IMG/VR virus record: IMGVR_UViG_3300043548_000091
Coordinates: 1 to 64,000 of that record
Source: a virus
DNA length: 64,000 bases
Strand: one strand, 5' to 3'
Below the pieces are notes generated by a model, which was not told the DNA's origin, searched no databases, and saw only the letters and a list, made by a program, of their open reading frames with translations. Made by a program: the position numbers and the translations under genes. How positions within the stretch are numbered: the stretch's first letter is position 1; every line of letters begins with the position of its first letter. Below, in pieces: positions 1 to 7,490 of the stretch.

Positions 1-1
1 G

Positions 2-67
2 GTTGCGGGCAAGCCGTTTGCCGAAATTATTCGGCGCAAGAAAGCCGACGATGCCGAGCGTCAGTAA
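2..67 (+). CDS. C-terminal end of an upstream gene, cut by the window edge
   Basis: Frame 2 is open from the first base to a TAA at 65-67 and gives a charged tail ending DDAERQ. It overlaps the next start by 17 bases, as other neighbours here do. Too little is left to assign a function. Confidence 0.5.
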   Translation, partial: VAGKPFAEIIRRKKADDAERQ

Positions 68-437
68 GAAGCAGCACAACTTCATGGCTGCGGTGGCCAA
101 GAACCCCGCGTTTGCCAAGAAGGCCGGGGTCCCGTCGAGCGTGGGACAAGATTTCCTCAACGCGGACAAGGGCCGCAAGTTTAAAGAAGGTGGCGATATG
201 AAAGAGTCCAAGGCGATGGTTAAAAAAGAAGTGTCCTTCATGAAAAAGAAGGGCGCTCCCGCATCCATGATCAAGCATGAGATGGGCGAGATGAAGGGCA
301 TGAAGAAGATGGCTGGCGGCGGCATGGCCAAGATGGGCGCTGTGCGCACCGCTGCCCCCAGCAAGGATGGCGTCGCGTCCAAGGGTAAGACCAAGGGCAA
401 GATGGTCGTCATGAAGCGCGGCGGCAAAGCCTGCTGA
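51..437 (+). CDS. small basic phage protein with SKKQHNFM N-terminus
   Basis: About 128 residues from the ATG at 51; an upstream in-frame TTG at 3 is a less likely start. The protein is rich in Lys, Met and Gly and opens with SKKQHNFMAAVAKNP, a pattern I associate with small conserved proteins of environmental phages, loosely like DUF3008. The C-terminus (SKGKTKGKMV) resembles the tails of the next two genes. It is the first of five closely packed tiny genes before the head-tail connectors. A minor virion or nucleic-acid-binding role would fit the charge, but function is unknown. Confidence 0.7.
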   Translation: MPSVSKKQHNFMAAVAKNPAFAKKAGVPSSVGQDFLNADKGRKFKEGGDMKESKAMVKKEVSFMKKKGAPASMIKHEMGEMKGMKKMAGGGMAKMGAVRTAAPSKDGVASKGKTKGKMVVMKRGGKAC

Positions 438-452
438 TCTAGGAGTAAAAAC

Positions 453-884
453 ATGGCAACTTCCGCTTTTGGTAAAGCATTCGCCGAGGCCCGCAAGTCC
501 GGCCTTAAAGAATTCGAGTTTGGTGGCAAAAAGTACAACACCAAGATGGCGAGTGACAGCGACGCGTCTTCGCCTAAAGCCGGTGTGTATGTCCCCCGCG
601 ACTCTTCCTCGCGCGCGGGCGAGCGGGCCAAATCCGAGAACTACGTTCCGCGTGATAGCGACACTATGCGCGGCCCTCGTGCCACGTCTCGTGGTTATGT
701 TGGGCGCGGCGGTATCGGTGGTGGTGCTGGACGTGGTGGTCAAGGCGGTCCGTCCGCAACGGATTTGCTGGCCGAATCGGCAGAAGATGAGCGCGCGCCG
801 ACTTTTAAGAGTGGCGGCATGACGGCCTCTAAACGTGCCGATGGTTGCGCACAGCGCGGTAAGACCAAGGGCCGAATGGTGTAA
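453..884 (+). CDS. small Gly/Ser-rich phage protein with FGKAFAEAR motif
   Basis: 143 residues; AGGAG at 441-445 lies upstream of the ATG. The N-terminus contains FGKAFAEARKSG followed by FEFGGKKYNTK, a short conserved opening seen in many phage hypothetical proteins. The middle is low-complexity with repeated YVPRDS and a Gly-rich stretch (RGGIGGGAGRGGQGG). It ends in ADGCAQRGKTKGRMV, nearly identical to the end of the next gene. Probably a minor structural or accessory protein; no enzyme motif is visible. Confidence 0.7.
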   Translation: MATSAFGKAFAEARKSGLKEFEFGGKKYNTKMASDSDASSPKAGVYVPRDSSSRAGERAKSENYVPRDSDTMRGPRATSRGYVGRGGIGGGAGRGGQGGPSATDLLAESAEDERAPTFKSGGMTASKRADGCAQRGKTKGRMV

Positions 885-886
885 CC

Positions 887-1090
887 ATGGCCACCATGAA
901 GTCCGCCAAGAAGATGTATGAGGACATGCTGACGGAGCCTGCAAAGCCGTCACTTGGCCACACCACCAAGTCGATGGACATGGCGTCCAAGATGTTCAGC
1001 GCTGAGCCTAAGAAGATGGCGGCGGGTGGATACGTCAAGGCGGCGGATGGCTGCGCGCAGCGCGGCAAGACTCGCGGAAGGATGGTGTAA
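887..1090 (+). CDS. 67-residue phage protein with the shared ADGCAQRGKT tail
   Basis: The ATG follows two bases after the previous stop, without a clear ribosome site, so translational coupling is likely. It is mostly Met/Lys-rich helix (SAKKMYEDML, SMDMASKMF) and ends in ADGCAQRGKTRGRMV. The last 15 residues differ from the preceding protein's tail at only one position (K to R), while the bodies differ. Function unknown. Confidence 0.65.
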   Translation: MATMKSAKKMYEDMLTEPAKPSLGHTTKSMDMASKMFSAEPKKMAAGGYVKAADGCAQRGKTRGRMV

Positions 1091-1092
1091 CC

Positions 1093-1377
1093 ATGATGGC
1101 CAGCCGAGGAATGGGCGCGATCGCTCCGAGCAAGATGCCCAAGGGTGTGAAAAAAGCTCGTCGCGACGACACCGACTTCACGCAGTACGCCGAGGGCGGT
1201 AACACGTCCAAGGTGAACGCGGCTGGCAACTACACCAAGCCGGGCATGCGCAAGTCGCTGTTCGAGAAGATCAAGGCGTCCGCTACGCAGGGTACTGCCG
1301 CAGGGCAGTGGTCGGCGCGCAAGGCGCAGCTTCTGGCCAAGCAGTACAAGGCCAAGGGCGGTTCGTATCGTGACTAA
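1093..1377 (+). CDS. conserved phage hypothetical protein (ASRGMGAI...SARKAQLLAKQYK)
   Basis: 94 residues beginning MMASRGMGAIAPSKMPK and ending with GQWSARKAQLLAKQYKAKGG. I recognise this pair of motifs from hypothetical proteins of environmental podoviruses. A central AGNYTKPGMRK segment is also typical. Basic, with no membrane segment. The start is two bases after the preceding stop. Function unknown. Confidence 0.7.
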   Translation: MMASRGMGAIAPSKMPKGVKKARRDDTDFTQYAEGGNTSKVNAAGNYTKPGMRKSLFEKIKASATQGTAAGQWSARKAQLLAKQYKAKGGSYRD

Positions 1378-1798
1378 GGTGTGCCGTCATTGCGAGCAGG
1401 AGAAGGATGAGGGCGATTTTTATCGCTTCTTCGACCGCTGGGCGGAAAAACATTACCTGAGCGCGCGGTGTAAGCCCTGCCATCAAGAGTACAAGCGTCA
1501 AAGCCCGACGACGCAACGAAACCGTAAAGCCGAAAAACTTCAACTGCGGTATGGTTTGACCTATGAGCAGTGGGAGGCAATGCGGGAAACGGAAGGGCAC
1601 CGTTGCATGATCTGCGGCATCACTGAGGATGAGTTAGGGAAACGCTTAGATGTTGATCACTGCCACGAGTCCGGTAAAGTTCGGGGGTTGCTGTGCAATC
1701 CTTGCAACACCATGCTCGGGCATGCGCGAGATAACGTTGCGGTGCTTGAGGCCGCAGTGAGCTATCTGAAAGAAAACGCAGGCGGGTACAAGTCGTGA
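1370..1798 (+). CDS. recombination endonuclease VII-like HNH nuclease
   Basis: 142 residues from a GTG at 1370 that overlaps the previous gene by 8 bases. Residues 5-8 and 34-37 are two CxxC pairs. The core is C79-C82, then VDHCHESGKVRGLLCNPCN with the D/H cluster at 96-99 and C109/C112, the zinc site and catalytic HNH of the T4 gp49 (endonuclease VII) family. It would resolve branched DNA during packaging or cleave DNA on entry. The N-terminal CxxC extension is seen in stand-alone phage versions. It sits oddly among small structural genes rather than replication genes. Confidence 0.88.
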   Translation: MTKVCRHCEQEKDEGDFYRFFDRWAEKHYLSARCKPCHQEYKRQSPTTQRNRKAEKLQLRYGLTYEQWEAMRETEGHRCMICGITEDELGKRLDVDHCHESGKVRGLLCNPCNTMLGHARDNVAVLEAAVSYLKENAGGYKS

Positions 1799-2028
1799 AG
1801 CAGCCGCAGCAGTCGCTCAAAGACTGGACCGCCCAAAAATGGCGGACTAAGTCTGGTAAGCCGTCATCCAAGACGGGTGAGCGATACCTGCCCGAGAACG
1901 CCATCAAAGCGCTCAGCCCTGCTGAGTACGCGGCCACAACCCGAGCCAAACGGGCGGGCAAAGCAGCGGGCAAGCAGTTTGTGGCGCAGCCTAAGACAGT
2001 CGCCAAGAAGACAGCGAGGTTTCGATAA
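1795..2028 (+). CDS. basic 77-residue phage protein, DUF5872-like
   Basis: GTG start overlapping the endonuclease stop (GTGA). Contains LKDWTAQKWRTKSGKPSSKTGERYLPE and a Lys/Ala-rich C-terminus (TRAKRAGKAAGKQF, KKTARFR). The W-x3-KW-x-TKSGKPS-x-TGERYLP pattern resembles the short DUF5872-type proteins found in phages and large viruses. Very basic, so it may bind DNA, but no role is established. Confidence 0.65.
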   Translation: MKQPQQSLKDWTAQKWRTKSGKPSSKTGERYLPENAIKALSPAEYAATTRAKRAGKAAGKQFVAQPKTVAKKTARFR

Positions 2029-2726
2029 TGGCCACTTCTGGCACCGCAACATTTAACCTCGATCTCGCGGAGATCGTGGAGGAAGCGTTCGAGCGCTGCG
2101 GTTCGGAGCTTCGCACGGGTTATGACCTCAAGACCGCTCGGCGGTCTTTGAACCTGCTGTTTGCCGACTGGGCCAACCGGGGCGTGAACATGTGGACGTT
2201 CGAGCAGGGCACCCAGACCCTGACTCCGGGCACCGCCACCTACAACCTGCCTACTGACACGGTGGACCTGTTGGAGCATGTGATCCGCACCGGTGCGGGC
2301 AACGTGGCAACGCAGGCCGACCTGACCATCACCCGGATCAGTGTTTCTACGTACGCCACGATTCCGAACAAGCTCCAGCAAGGTCGCCCTATCCAGATTT
2401 GGATCGAGCGCCTGAACACCCCGCGCTTTACTGTGTGGCCGGTGCCGGACAGCAGCCAGACCTATCAGTTGGTCTACTGGCGGCTGCGCCGTATTCAGGA
2501 CGCGGGCAACGGCACCAACACGATGGACATGCCGTTCCGGTTTCTCCCCTGCATGGTGGCGGGGCTGGCCTACTACCTGTCGATGAAGGTGCCGGGAGCC
2601 ATGGACCGCATGCAGTCCCTCAAGGCCCAGTACGACGAGGCTTGGGAGATCGCCGCCACCGAGGACCGGGAAAAGGCTGCCGTGCGCTTTGTGCCGCGCC
2701 GCCAGTACTTGGGTAGCGGCACCTAA
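2028..2726 (+). CDS. head-to-tail adaptor / tail accessory protein (P22 gp4 / T7 gp11-like)
   Basis: 232 residues; the ATG shares a base with the preceding TAA. The N-terminus (LAEIVEEAFERCGSELRTGYDLKTARRSLN) is the helix typical of adaptor proteins that dock on the portal ring, followed by beta strands and a C-terminal helical segment. Length and position near a second adaptor (3498-4205) suit a connector ring component. Family assignment is by remembered pattern rather than alignment. Confidence 0.65.
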   Translation: MATSGTATFNLDLAEIVEEAFERCGSELRTGYDLKTARRSLNLLFADWANRGVNMWTFEQGTQTLTPGTATYNLPTDTVDLLEHVIRTGAGNVATQADLTITRISVSTYATIPNKLQQGRPIQIWIERLNTPRFTVWPVPDSSQTYQLVYWRLRRIQDAGNGTNTMDMPFRFLPCMVAGLAYYLSMKVPGAMDRMQSLKAQYDEAWEIAATEDREKAAVRFVPRRQYLGSGT

Positions 2727-3115
2727 TGGCCAATCGGTTCGCCTCCGGCAAAAACGCCATCGCGATGTGCGATCGGTGCGGGCAGCGCTATAAGCTGACG
2801 GAGTTGAAGACCGAGATCATTAAAACTAAAAGGTACCAGCTTTTGGTTTGTCCCACGTGCTGGGACCCTGACCAGCCGCAGTTGCAGTTGGGCATGTATC
2901 CGGTGGACGACCCGCAGGCGCTGCGCAATCCACGTCCGGACAGCACGTATCGAATCGCGGGCACGGGCCCGGACGGCTCCACCACGGGCGGCAGCAGGAT
3001 CATTCAGTGGGGGTGGAACCCGGTGGGGGGCGCGTCGTTTTTCGATGCGGCGCTTACTCCAAACGACTTGGTTTCCACCGTGCAAATTGGTACAGTCGAG
3101 GTAGTCACGACATAA
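2726..3115 (+). CDS. zinc-ribbon phage structural protein
   Basis: 129 residues; ATG overlaps the previous stop (TAATG). Two CxxC pairs (MCDRCGQ near 15-18 and VCPTCWD near 42-45) form a probable zinc ribbon, followed by PDQPQLQLGMYPVDDPQALR and a Gly/Ser-rich beta tail. The layout resembles small head-tail junction proteins of podovirus-like environmental phages. The zinc site probably stabilises a small fold; no catalytic motif is visible. Confidence 0.7.
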   Translation: MANRFASGKNAIAMCDRCGQRYKLTELKTEIIKTKRYQLLVCPTCWDPDQPQLQLGMYPVDDPQALRNPRPDSTYRIAGTGPDGSTTGGSRIIQWGWNPVGGASFFDAALTPNDLVSTVQIGTVEVVTT

Positions 3116-3125
3116 GGAGTCGAAC

Positions 3126-3290
3126 ATGGACGCTAAAACCGCAGTGCGCAAGCACGAAAAAAACATGCACCCGGGCAAGGCCCCGACCAAAATGCGCGCC
3201 GGTGGCAAGACCAACGCCGACATGCTCAAGATGGGCCGTGGCCTTGCCAAGGTTGCGAACCAGAAGTCCCCCGGTCGAAAAGGAGCCTGA
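3126..3290 (+). CDS. 54-residue basic phage protein
   Basis: AAGGAG at 3114-3119 precedes the ATG. The product starts MDAKTAVRKHEKNMHPGK and ends MGRGLAKVANQKSPGRKGA. This is a recognisable tiny conserved phage protein, highly basic, with no transmembrane segment. It lies between connector genes and is probably a minor virion component. Function unknown. Confidence 0.7.
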   Translation: MDAKTAVRKHEKNMHPGKAPTKMRAGGKTNADMLKMGRGLAKVANQKSPGRKGA

Positions 3291-3291
3291 C

Positions 3292-3489
3292 ATGGCCACC
3301 TATCGCAACCCCACGTACAAGCCGCTGGAGCCTGCGGGCACCATGCCGGTCAAAGAAGCGCTGAGCAAGAACGTGTCTGTCGCTACTGAGCGCACGAATC
3401 CTTATCCGGAGACCAAAACCTCTGGCATCAAGATTCGTGGCACGGGTGCGGCCACCAAAGGCGTGATGGCTCGCGGCCCGATGGCTTGA
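3292..3489 (+). CDS. 65-residue phage protein of unknown function
   Basis: AAGGAG inside the end of the previous gene serves the ATG at 3292. The product runs from MATYRNPTYKPLEPAGT to GVMARGPMA and contains ETKTSGIKIRGTGAATKG, a short motif I associate with phage proteins found next to adaptors. A longer same-frame reading from 3007 only runs through neighbouring genes. No fold is recognised. Confidence 0.65.
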   Translation: MATYRNPTYKPLEPAGTMPVKEALSKNVSVATERTNPYPETKTSGIKIRGTGAATKGVMARGPMA

Positions 3490-3497
3490 GGTACTGA

Positions 3498-4205
3498 ATG
3501 AACTACGCCGAGTTGGTCACTGCAATTCAGGACTACACTGAGAACACGTTTGATTACGGGACCACCCCGTCGATCATCAACACGTTCATCAAGCAGGCCG
3601 AGCAGCGCATCTACAACTCGGTGCAGTTTCCGTCGCTGCGCAAAAACGTCACAGGATCGACGACCTCCGGGAACAAGTACCTGTCTGCCCCCACCGACTT
3701 CCTGTCGGTGTATTCGATGGCCGTCATCGACGGCACGGGCAATTACGAGTACTTGCTCAACAAGGACGTGAACTTCATCCGGCAGGCGTACCCTAACCCG
3801 GCCAGCACGGGTATTCCCAAGTACTACGCGCTGTTTGGTCCGACGACCACGGGCAGCCCCAACCCGGTGTTGACGGATGAACTGTCGTTCATCTTGGGCC
3901 CCACGCCGGACAGCCAGTACTCGGTAGAGCTTCACTACTTCTTCTACCCCGAGTCCATCACGGTGGCAGCGGACGGGCAGACTTGGCTGGGCGACAACTT
4001 TGACTCGGTGCTGCTGTATGGCTCGCTGGTCGAGGCGTACACCTACATGAAGGGCGAGACCGACATGATGGCGCTGTATGCGCAGCGGTATGCCGAAGCG
4101 CTGAATATGGCCAAGCGTCTGGGTGACGGTCTGGAGCGCAGTGATGCGTACCGCAGTGGGCAGTTCCGGGTGGCACCGCTACCGCAGAATAACGGGGTTG
4201 CCTGA
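3498..4205 (+). CDS. head-tail adaptor, SU10-type
   Basis: 235 residues starting MNYAELVTAIQDYTENTF, then a helical FIKQAEQRIYNSVQFP and NKYLSAPTDFLS. This signature is shared by short phage connector proteins grouped with the SU10 adaptor family. The C-terminus (EAYTYMKGETDMMALYAQRYAEALNMAKRL) is a long helix, fitting a ring subunit below the portal. It precedes two small beta-rich proteins and overlaps the next start by one base. Confidence 0.7.
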   Translation: MNYAELVTAIQDYTENTFDYGTTPSIINTFIKQAEQRIYNSVQFPSLRKNVTGSTTSGNKYLSAPTDFLSVYSMAVIDGTGNYEYLLNKDVNFIRQAYPNPASTGIPKYYALFGPTTTGSPNPVLTDELSFILGPTPDSQYSVELHYFFYPESITVAADGQTWLGDNFDSVLLYGSLVEAYTYMKGETDMMALYAQRYAEALNMAKRLGDGLERSDAYRSGQFRVAPLPQNNGVA

Positions 4206-4621
4206 TGGCTTTTACCGGCAACGCCACTTGCAGTGTATTCAAGCTCGGCTTGATGAAGGGCGACTTCGACTTCGATTCGGACACCTTCTACATAGCGCTG
4301 TACACCAACGCTGCGTCGTTGGGCGTGGACACCACCGAGTACACCACTGCGGGTGAGGTTGTTGCGGCGGGGTATACCGCTGGCGGCGAAGCGCTGACTG
4401 TGAGCACGACACCCGTGCTTGGCGGCACCACCGCATACATCTCGTTTTCAAACGTGTCGTGGTCAGGGGCGTTCACGGCGCGCGGTGCGTTGATCTACAA
4501 GCCCGGGACCGATGGCGCAGTGTGCGTGCTGGACTTTGGCGCGGACAAGACCTCGACGACAACTTTCACGGTGCAGTTCCCCGCTGCCACCAACACTTCG
4601 GCAATCATCAGAATCGCATAA
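4205..4621 (+). CDS. small beta-rich virion protein
   Basis: 138 residues; ATG shares a base with the adaptor stop. Pattern: GDFDFDSDTFYIALYTNAASLG, then Thr/Gly-rich strands ending TNTSAIIRIA. The DTFYIALYT motif is common in phage neck or tail-associated proteins of unknown detail. All-beta, no signal or membrane segment. Likely a tail-associated structural protein. Confidence 0.6.
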   Translation: MAFTGNATCSVFKLGLMKGDFDFDSDTFYIALYTNAASLGVDTTEYTTAGEVVAAGYTAGGEALTVSTTPVLGGTTAYISFSNVSWSGAFTARGALIYKPGTDGAVCVLDFGADKTSTTTFTVQFPAATNTSAIIRIA

Positions 4622-4630
4622 GGAGCGACC

Positions 4631-5152
4631 ATGTTCAACGAAAAAGTTAAAGCGGGTGGCGTGTTCACCGTGCAGTGTTTCGATCAAGACGGCAACCTGA
4701 AGTGGCAAGCCGAGAAGCACAACCTCGTGGTCAACGTCGGCCTCAAGGACATGAACGACAAATACTTCACCGGCAGCGCCTACACTGCTGCGTGGTACAT
4801 CGGCCTGTACGGCGCGGGCGCGTCTAACACCCCGAACGCTTCGGACACCATGTCTTCGCACGCGGGCTGGACGGAAGTCACGGCATATAGCCAATCCACC
4901 CGCCCCGCTGCCACTTTTGCTGCGGCCACTACTGCGGACCCCTCGGTCATCACCAACACCGCCTCTCCGGCAACGTTCAGCATCAACGGCACGACCACTG
5001 TCGGCGGCGCGTTCCTGACCAGCGATAACACCAAAGGCGGCTCGACGGGCATCCTGTTCTCCGCCTCGGACTTCCAGTCTCCCGGCGATCGCTCGGTGGT
5101 CAACGGTGACACGCTGACTGTGACCTACACCTTCAGCCTCGACGCTGCATAA
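4631..5152 (+). CDS. beta-rich virion protein
   Basis: 173 residues with a clear ATAAGGAG before the ATG. Opens MFNEKVKAGGVFTVQCFDQDG and has AAWYIGLYGAGAS, a phrase shared in type with the previous protein (IALYTNAAS), so the pair may be diverged relatives or stacked components. The rest is Thr/Ser/Ala-rich strands. Structural role inferred from context only. Confidence 0.6.
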   Translation: MFNEKVKAGGVFTVQCFDQDGNLKWQAEKHNLVVNVGLKDMNDKYFTGSAYTAAWYIGLYGAGASNTPNASDTMSSHAGWTEVTAYSQSTRPAATFAAATTADPSVITNTASPATFSINGTTTVGGAFLTSDNTKGGSTGILFSASDFQSPGDRSVVNGDTLTVTYTFSLDAA

Positions 5153-5161
5153 GGAGCCGAC

Positions 5162-5341
5162 ATGGCCACCGCGTTCAAGAAGGGCGACGTTGTAAAGCTG
5201 ACCACCGTGGTGCCGCAAGGCCCCGTGCTGGCTCTGCGAATGGACGACAGCGGCATCATCCAATACCTCGTGGAGTGGGTGGATGCCAATGGTGTCACGC
5301 AACAACGCTGGTTCGACGAAGACCAACTGACGGGGGCCTGA
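5162..5341 (+). CDS. DUF2158-like small protein
   Basis: 59 residues after AAGGAG. Contains FKKGDVVKLTTVVPQGP and ends VTQQRWFDEDQLTGA. The GDVVKL opening plus the closing RWFDEDQL is the signature of DUF2158 (YodC-like) small barrels. It lies between two structural proteins, so it may be a virion accessory. Biochemical role unknown. Confidence 0.65.
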   Translation: MATAFKKGDVVKLTTVVPQGPVLALRMDDSGIIQYLVEWVDANGVTQQRWFDEDQLTGA

Positions 5342-5342
5342 T

Positions 5343-5801
5343 ATGGCCTTCGTCCTTGCGGATCGAGTCCGCGAGACTACGACAACGACCGGCACCGGTA
5401 CGGTGACGCTGGCGGGGGCCGTCACGGGGTTTCAAACCTTTGCGGCTATCGGCAACGCCAACATCACCTACTACACCATCGCTGGGCAGGGCACCTCCGA
5501 GTGGGAGGTGGGCATCGGCACGTATACGTCTTCAGGCACGACGCTGTCCCGGGACACGGTGCTGGCCTCCAGCAACTCCGGCTCGCTCGTCAACTTCTCC
5601 GCTGGCACCAAGGACGTGTTCTGTGACTATCCCGCTGGTCGGGCGGTCATCGGCGGCATGGGCTACATCGAGAACGCAGCCACCATCACCACGTCTTCGA
5701 CAATCAACACGGGGAACAACGCGATCAGCGGTGGTCCGGTCACGATTTCTGCCGGGGTGTCGGTGACGGTGCCCTCCGGCTCCGTGTGGACGGTCGTCTG
5801 A
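5343..5801 (+). CDS. tail-associated structural protein with VPSGSVWTVV end
   Basis: 152 residues. MAFVLADRVRETTTTTGTG followed by TYYTIAGQGTSEWEVGIGTYTSSGTTLSRDTVLASSN is a strongly conserved opening of phage structural proteins found beside fibre genes. The C-terminus (ISAGVSVTVPSGSVWTVV) is repeated in form at the end of the protein at 6887-7477. Probably a fibre attachment or base component. The stop shares a base with the next ATG. Confidence 0.65.
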   Translation: MAFVLADRVRETTTTTGTGTVTLAGAVTGFQTFAAIGNANITYYTIAGQGTSEWEVGIGTYTSSGTTLSRDTVLASSNSGSLVNFSAGTKDVFCDYPAGRAVIGGMGYIENAATITTSSTINTGNNAISGGPVTISAGVSVTVPSGSVWTVV

Positions 5802-6886
5802 TGTTTGGCTTCTACGCGTTCTCCACAACCGCCTTCTCCGCGCTGGCGGGGAACGTGTTCACGGCTGCGGTTATCGAAAGCGCCACGGCGCAGGATGTGC
5901 AGGTTGCCAACTTGTCCGTTCCTGCCTCGGTCAGTGAGTCAGCCACAGGTTCGGACGCGACTGCTGCACGTATCACTTTTGGTACGGCTGTCTCCGAGAC
6001 TGCAACAGGTTCTGACGCGGTTGCTTCCGCTGCCACGTTTGGCGGGGTGATTGATGAGTCGGCGGCAGGCACGGATACGGTGTCGGCGGCAGCGACGTTC
6101 TTGAGTGACGTTAGCGAAACTGCCACGGGCACGGACACGGTTTCTTCCGTCCCGAACTACGCCGTCAGCGTTTCCGAGACTGCCACGGGCAGCGATGCTG
6201 TTCTGGCTGGGGCGGTGCTCACCTCGCAGATTTCCGAGACTGCCGAAGGCGTGGACTTCACGTTCACCCAACACGCTGTGTTCGGGGTGGTGGATGAGGG
6301 TGCTAGCGGCACGGACAGTGTTTCGGCAAAAGCTACGTTCCCGATGGCAGTCAGTGAGTCCGTGCAAGGGGCCGACACCATCAGCAGTGTCCCGACGTAC
6401 GCAACCCGGGTGAATGAAAGCGCGGCAGGGTCCGAGACCGTGTCCTCCGTGCCGGTTTATTCCGCCCAGATTGCTGAGTCTGCGGCGGGGATCGACGCTA
6501 CGGCGTCCAGCTTCACCTTCTTTGGCGCGGTGCTGGAGAATGCGCAGGCGGCTGACGCGGCAGCGGGGCAAGTGGCTTTTGGAGCACGAGTTGCTGAGTC
6601 GGCTACAGGCACGGATGCTATTTCTGCGGCAGCGACGTTCCCTGTGTCGGTCAACGAGTCGGCTACGGCACAAGACGCCTTTGCGGTCATCGCAGCGTTT
6701 GCTGCCCTAATTCAAGAAAACGTAAACGCGGCGGACCAGATCATGGCCCGCCTGAAATGGGAATTGATTGTCGATACCCAGAGCGCTGGATGGACCGTAA
6801 TTGATGACACTGGGCCCTCCTCGTGGCAAAATGTTTCAACCTCGGCTGACGCTGGCTGGCGCAATATCGACACGAAGGAGCCTTAA
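5801..6886 (+). CDS. repeat-built adhesin/fibre-like protein (fifteen 20-residue repeats)
   Basis: 361 residues from the ATG at 5801 that overlaps the previous TGA; an upstream in-frame GTG is less likely. Residues 22-321 form about fifteen units of 20 residues with consensus VSESATGTDTVSSAATF plus spacer. Each holds a conserved acidic-Ser/Thr-Ala core and an Asp nine to ten residues on. Two C-terminal Trp-containing segments (AGWTVIDDTGPSSWQN, AGWRNIDTKEP) close the chain. Likely an elongated virion fibre or surface array; the repeated Asp positions could bind Ca2+, which is inference. Confidence 0.7.
   Translation: MFGFYAFSTTAFSALAGNVFTAAVIESATAQDVQVANLSVPASVSESATGSDATAARITFGTAVSETATGSDAVASAATFGGVIDESAAGTDTVSAAATFLSDVSETATGTDTVSSVPNYAVSVSETATGSDAVLAGAVLTSQISETAEGVDFTFTQHAVFGVVDEGASGTDSVSAKATFPMAVSESVQGADTISSVPTYATRVNESAAGSETVSSVPVYSAQIAESAAGIDATASSFTFFGAVLENAQAADAAAGQVAFGARVAESATGTDAISAAATFPVSVNESATAQDAFAVIAAFAALIQENVNAADQIMARLKWELIVDTQSAGWTVIDDTGPSSWQNVSTSADAGWRNIDTKEP
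5864..6763 (+). repeat. tandem 60-base coding repeat, about 15 units
   Basis: The DNA under the repeat protein has an exact 60-base period with no indel between units. Units have diverged at nucleotide level but keep the GAGTC/GAGAC-GCC-ACG-GGC core. The fixed period implies structural selection on unit length. Such arrays can change copy number by recombination. Confidence 0.85.
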
Positions 6887-7477
6887 ATGCCATCCGCATA
6901 CACCTCGCTGCTTGGATTCGTGCAGCCCGTCACCGGGGAACTGACCAATACTTGGGGCACGGCGGTCAACAACCAGTTGACCCAACTGATCGAAGATTCG
7001 ATTGCCGCGACTTCCACGGCCAGCGTGACTGCTGGGGACTGGACGCTTTCTACCACTGCTGGCGGTGCTCAGAACGAAGCTCGCACAGCCATTCTGATTG
7101 CCACCGGCACGCCGGGAACTGCGCGGGTTGTTTACGCCCCCAAGCAGAGCAAGACCTACGTCGTCATCAACAACAGCGACAGCACCCTGTCGCTCAAAGG
7201 TGGCCCCGGTTCTCCGACGACCGGTATTGCGGTGGCTGCTGGGGACTCGGTGCTGGCTGCGTGGGACTCGGGCGTAGGTGACTTCGTCAAGGTAGCTGGC
7301 GGTGGCGGTGGCGCTACCGGTGGCGGTGCCAACCAAGTATTTTTTGAAAACGACCAGACGGTGACCAACAACTACACCATCCCCGGCAACAAGAACGCCG
7401 GTACGTTTGGCCCCATCACGGTGGGCAGCGGTGTGACGGTGACGGTGTCGTCCGGCGCGGTGTGGACTGTGGTCTAA
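6887..7477 (+). CDS. tail fibre-associated protein
   Basis: 196 residues opening MPSAYTSLLGFVQPVTGELTNTWG, a common beginning of phage fibre-associated proteins. A Gly-rich hinge (VAGGGGGATGGGAN) separates the N-terminal part from a C-terminal segment ending TVGSGVTVTVSSGAVWTVV, which matches the end of the protein at 5343-5801. The shared end suggests a common assembly or capping element. Structural role inferred from context. Confidence 0.65.
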   Translation: MPSAYTSLLGFVQPVTGELTNTWGTAVNNQLTQLIEDSIAATSTASVTAGDWTLSTTAGGAQNEARTAILIATGTPGTARVVYAPKQSKTYVVINNSDSTLSLKGGPGSPTTGIAVAAGDSVLAAWDSGVGDFVKVAGGGGGATGGGANQVFFENDQTVTNNYTIPGNKNAGTFGPITVGSGVTVTVSSGAVWTVV

Positions 7478-7490
7478 GGAAGGAATTGAA

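Noticed and set aside
5939-6673. 244-codon antisense frame with internal repeats
   Set aside because: The repeats are the reverse complement of the 60-base coding repeat; not an independent gene.
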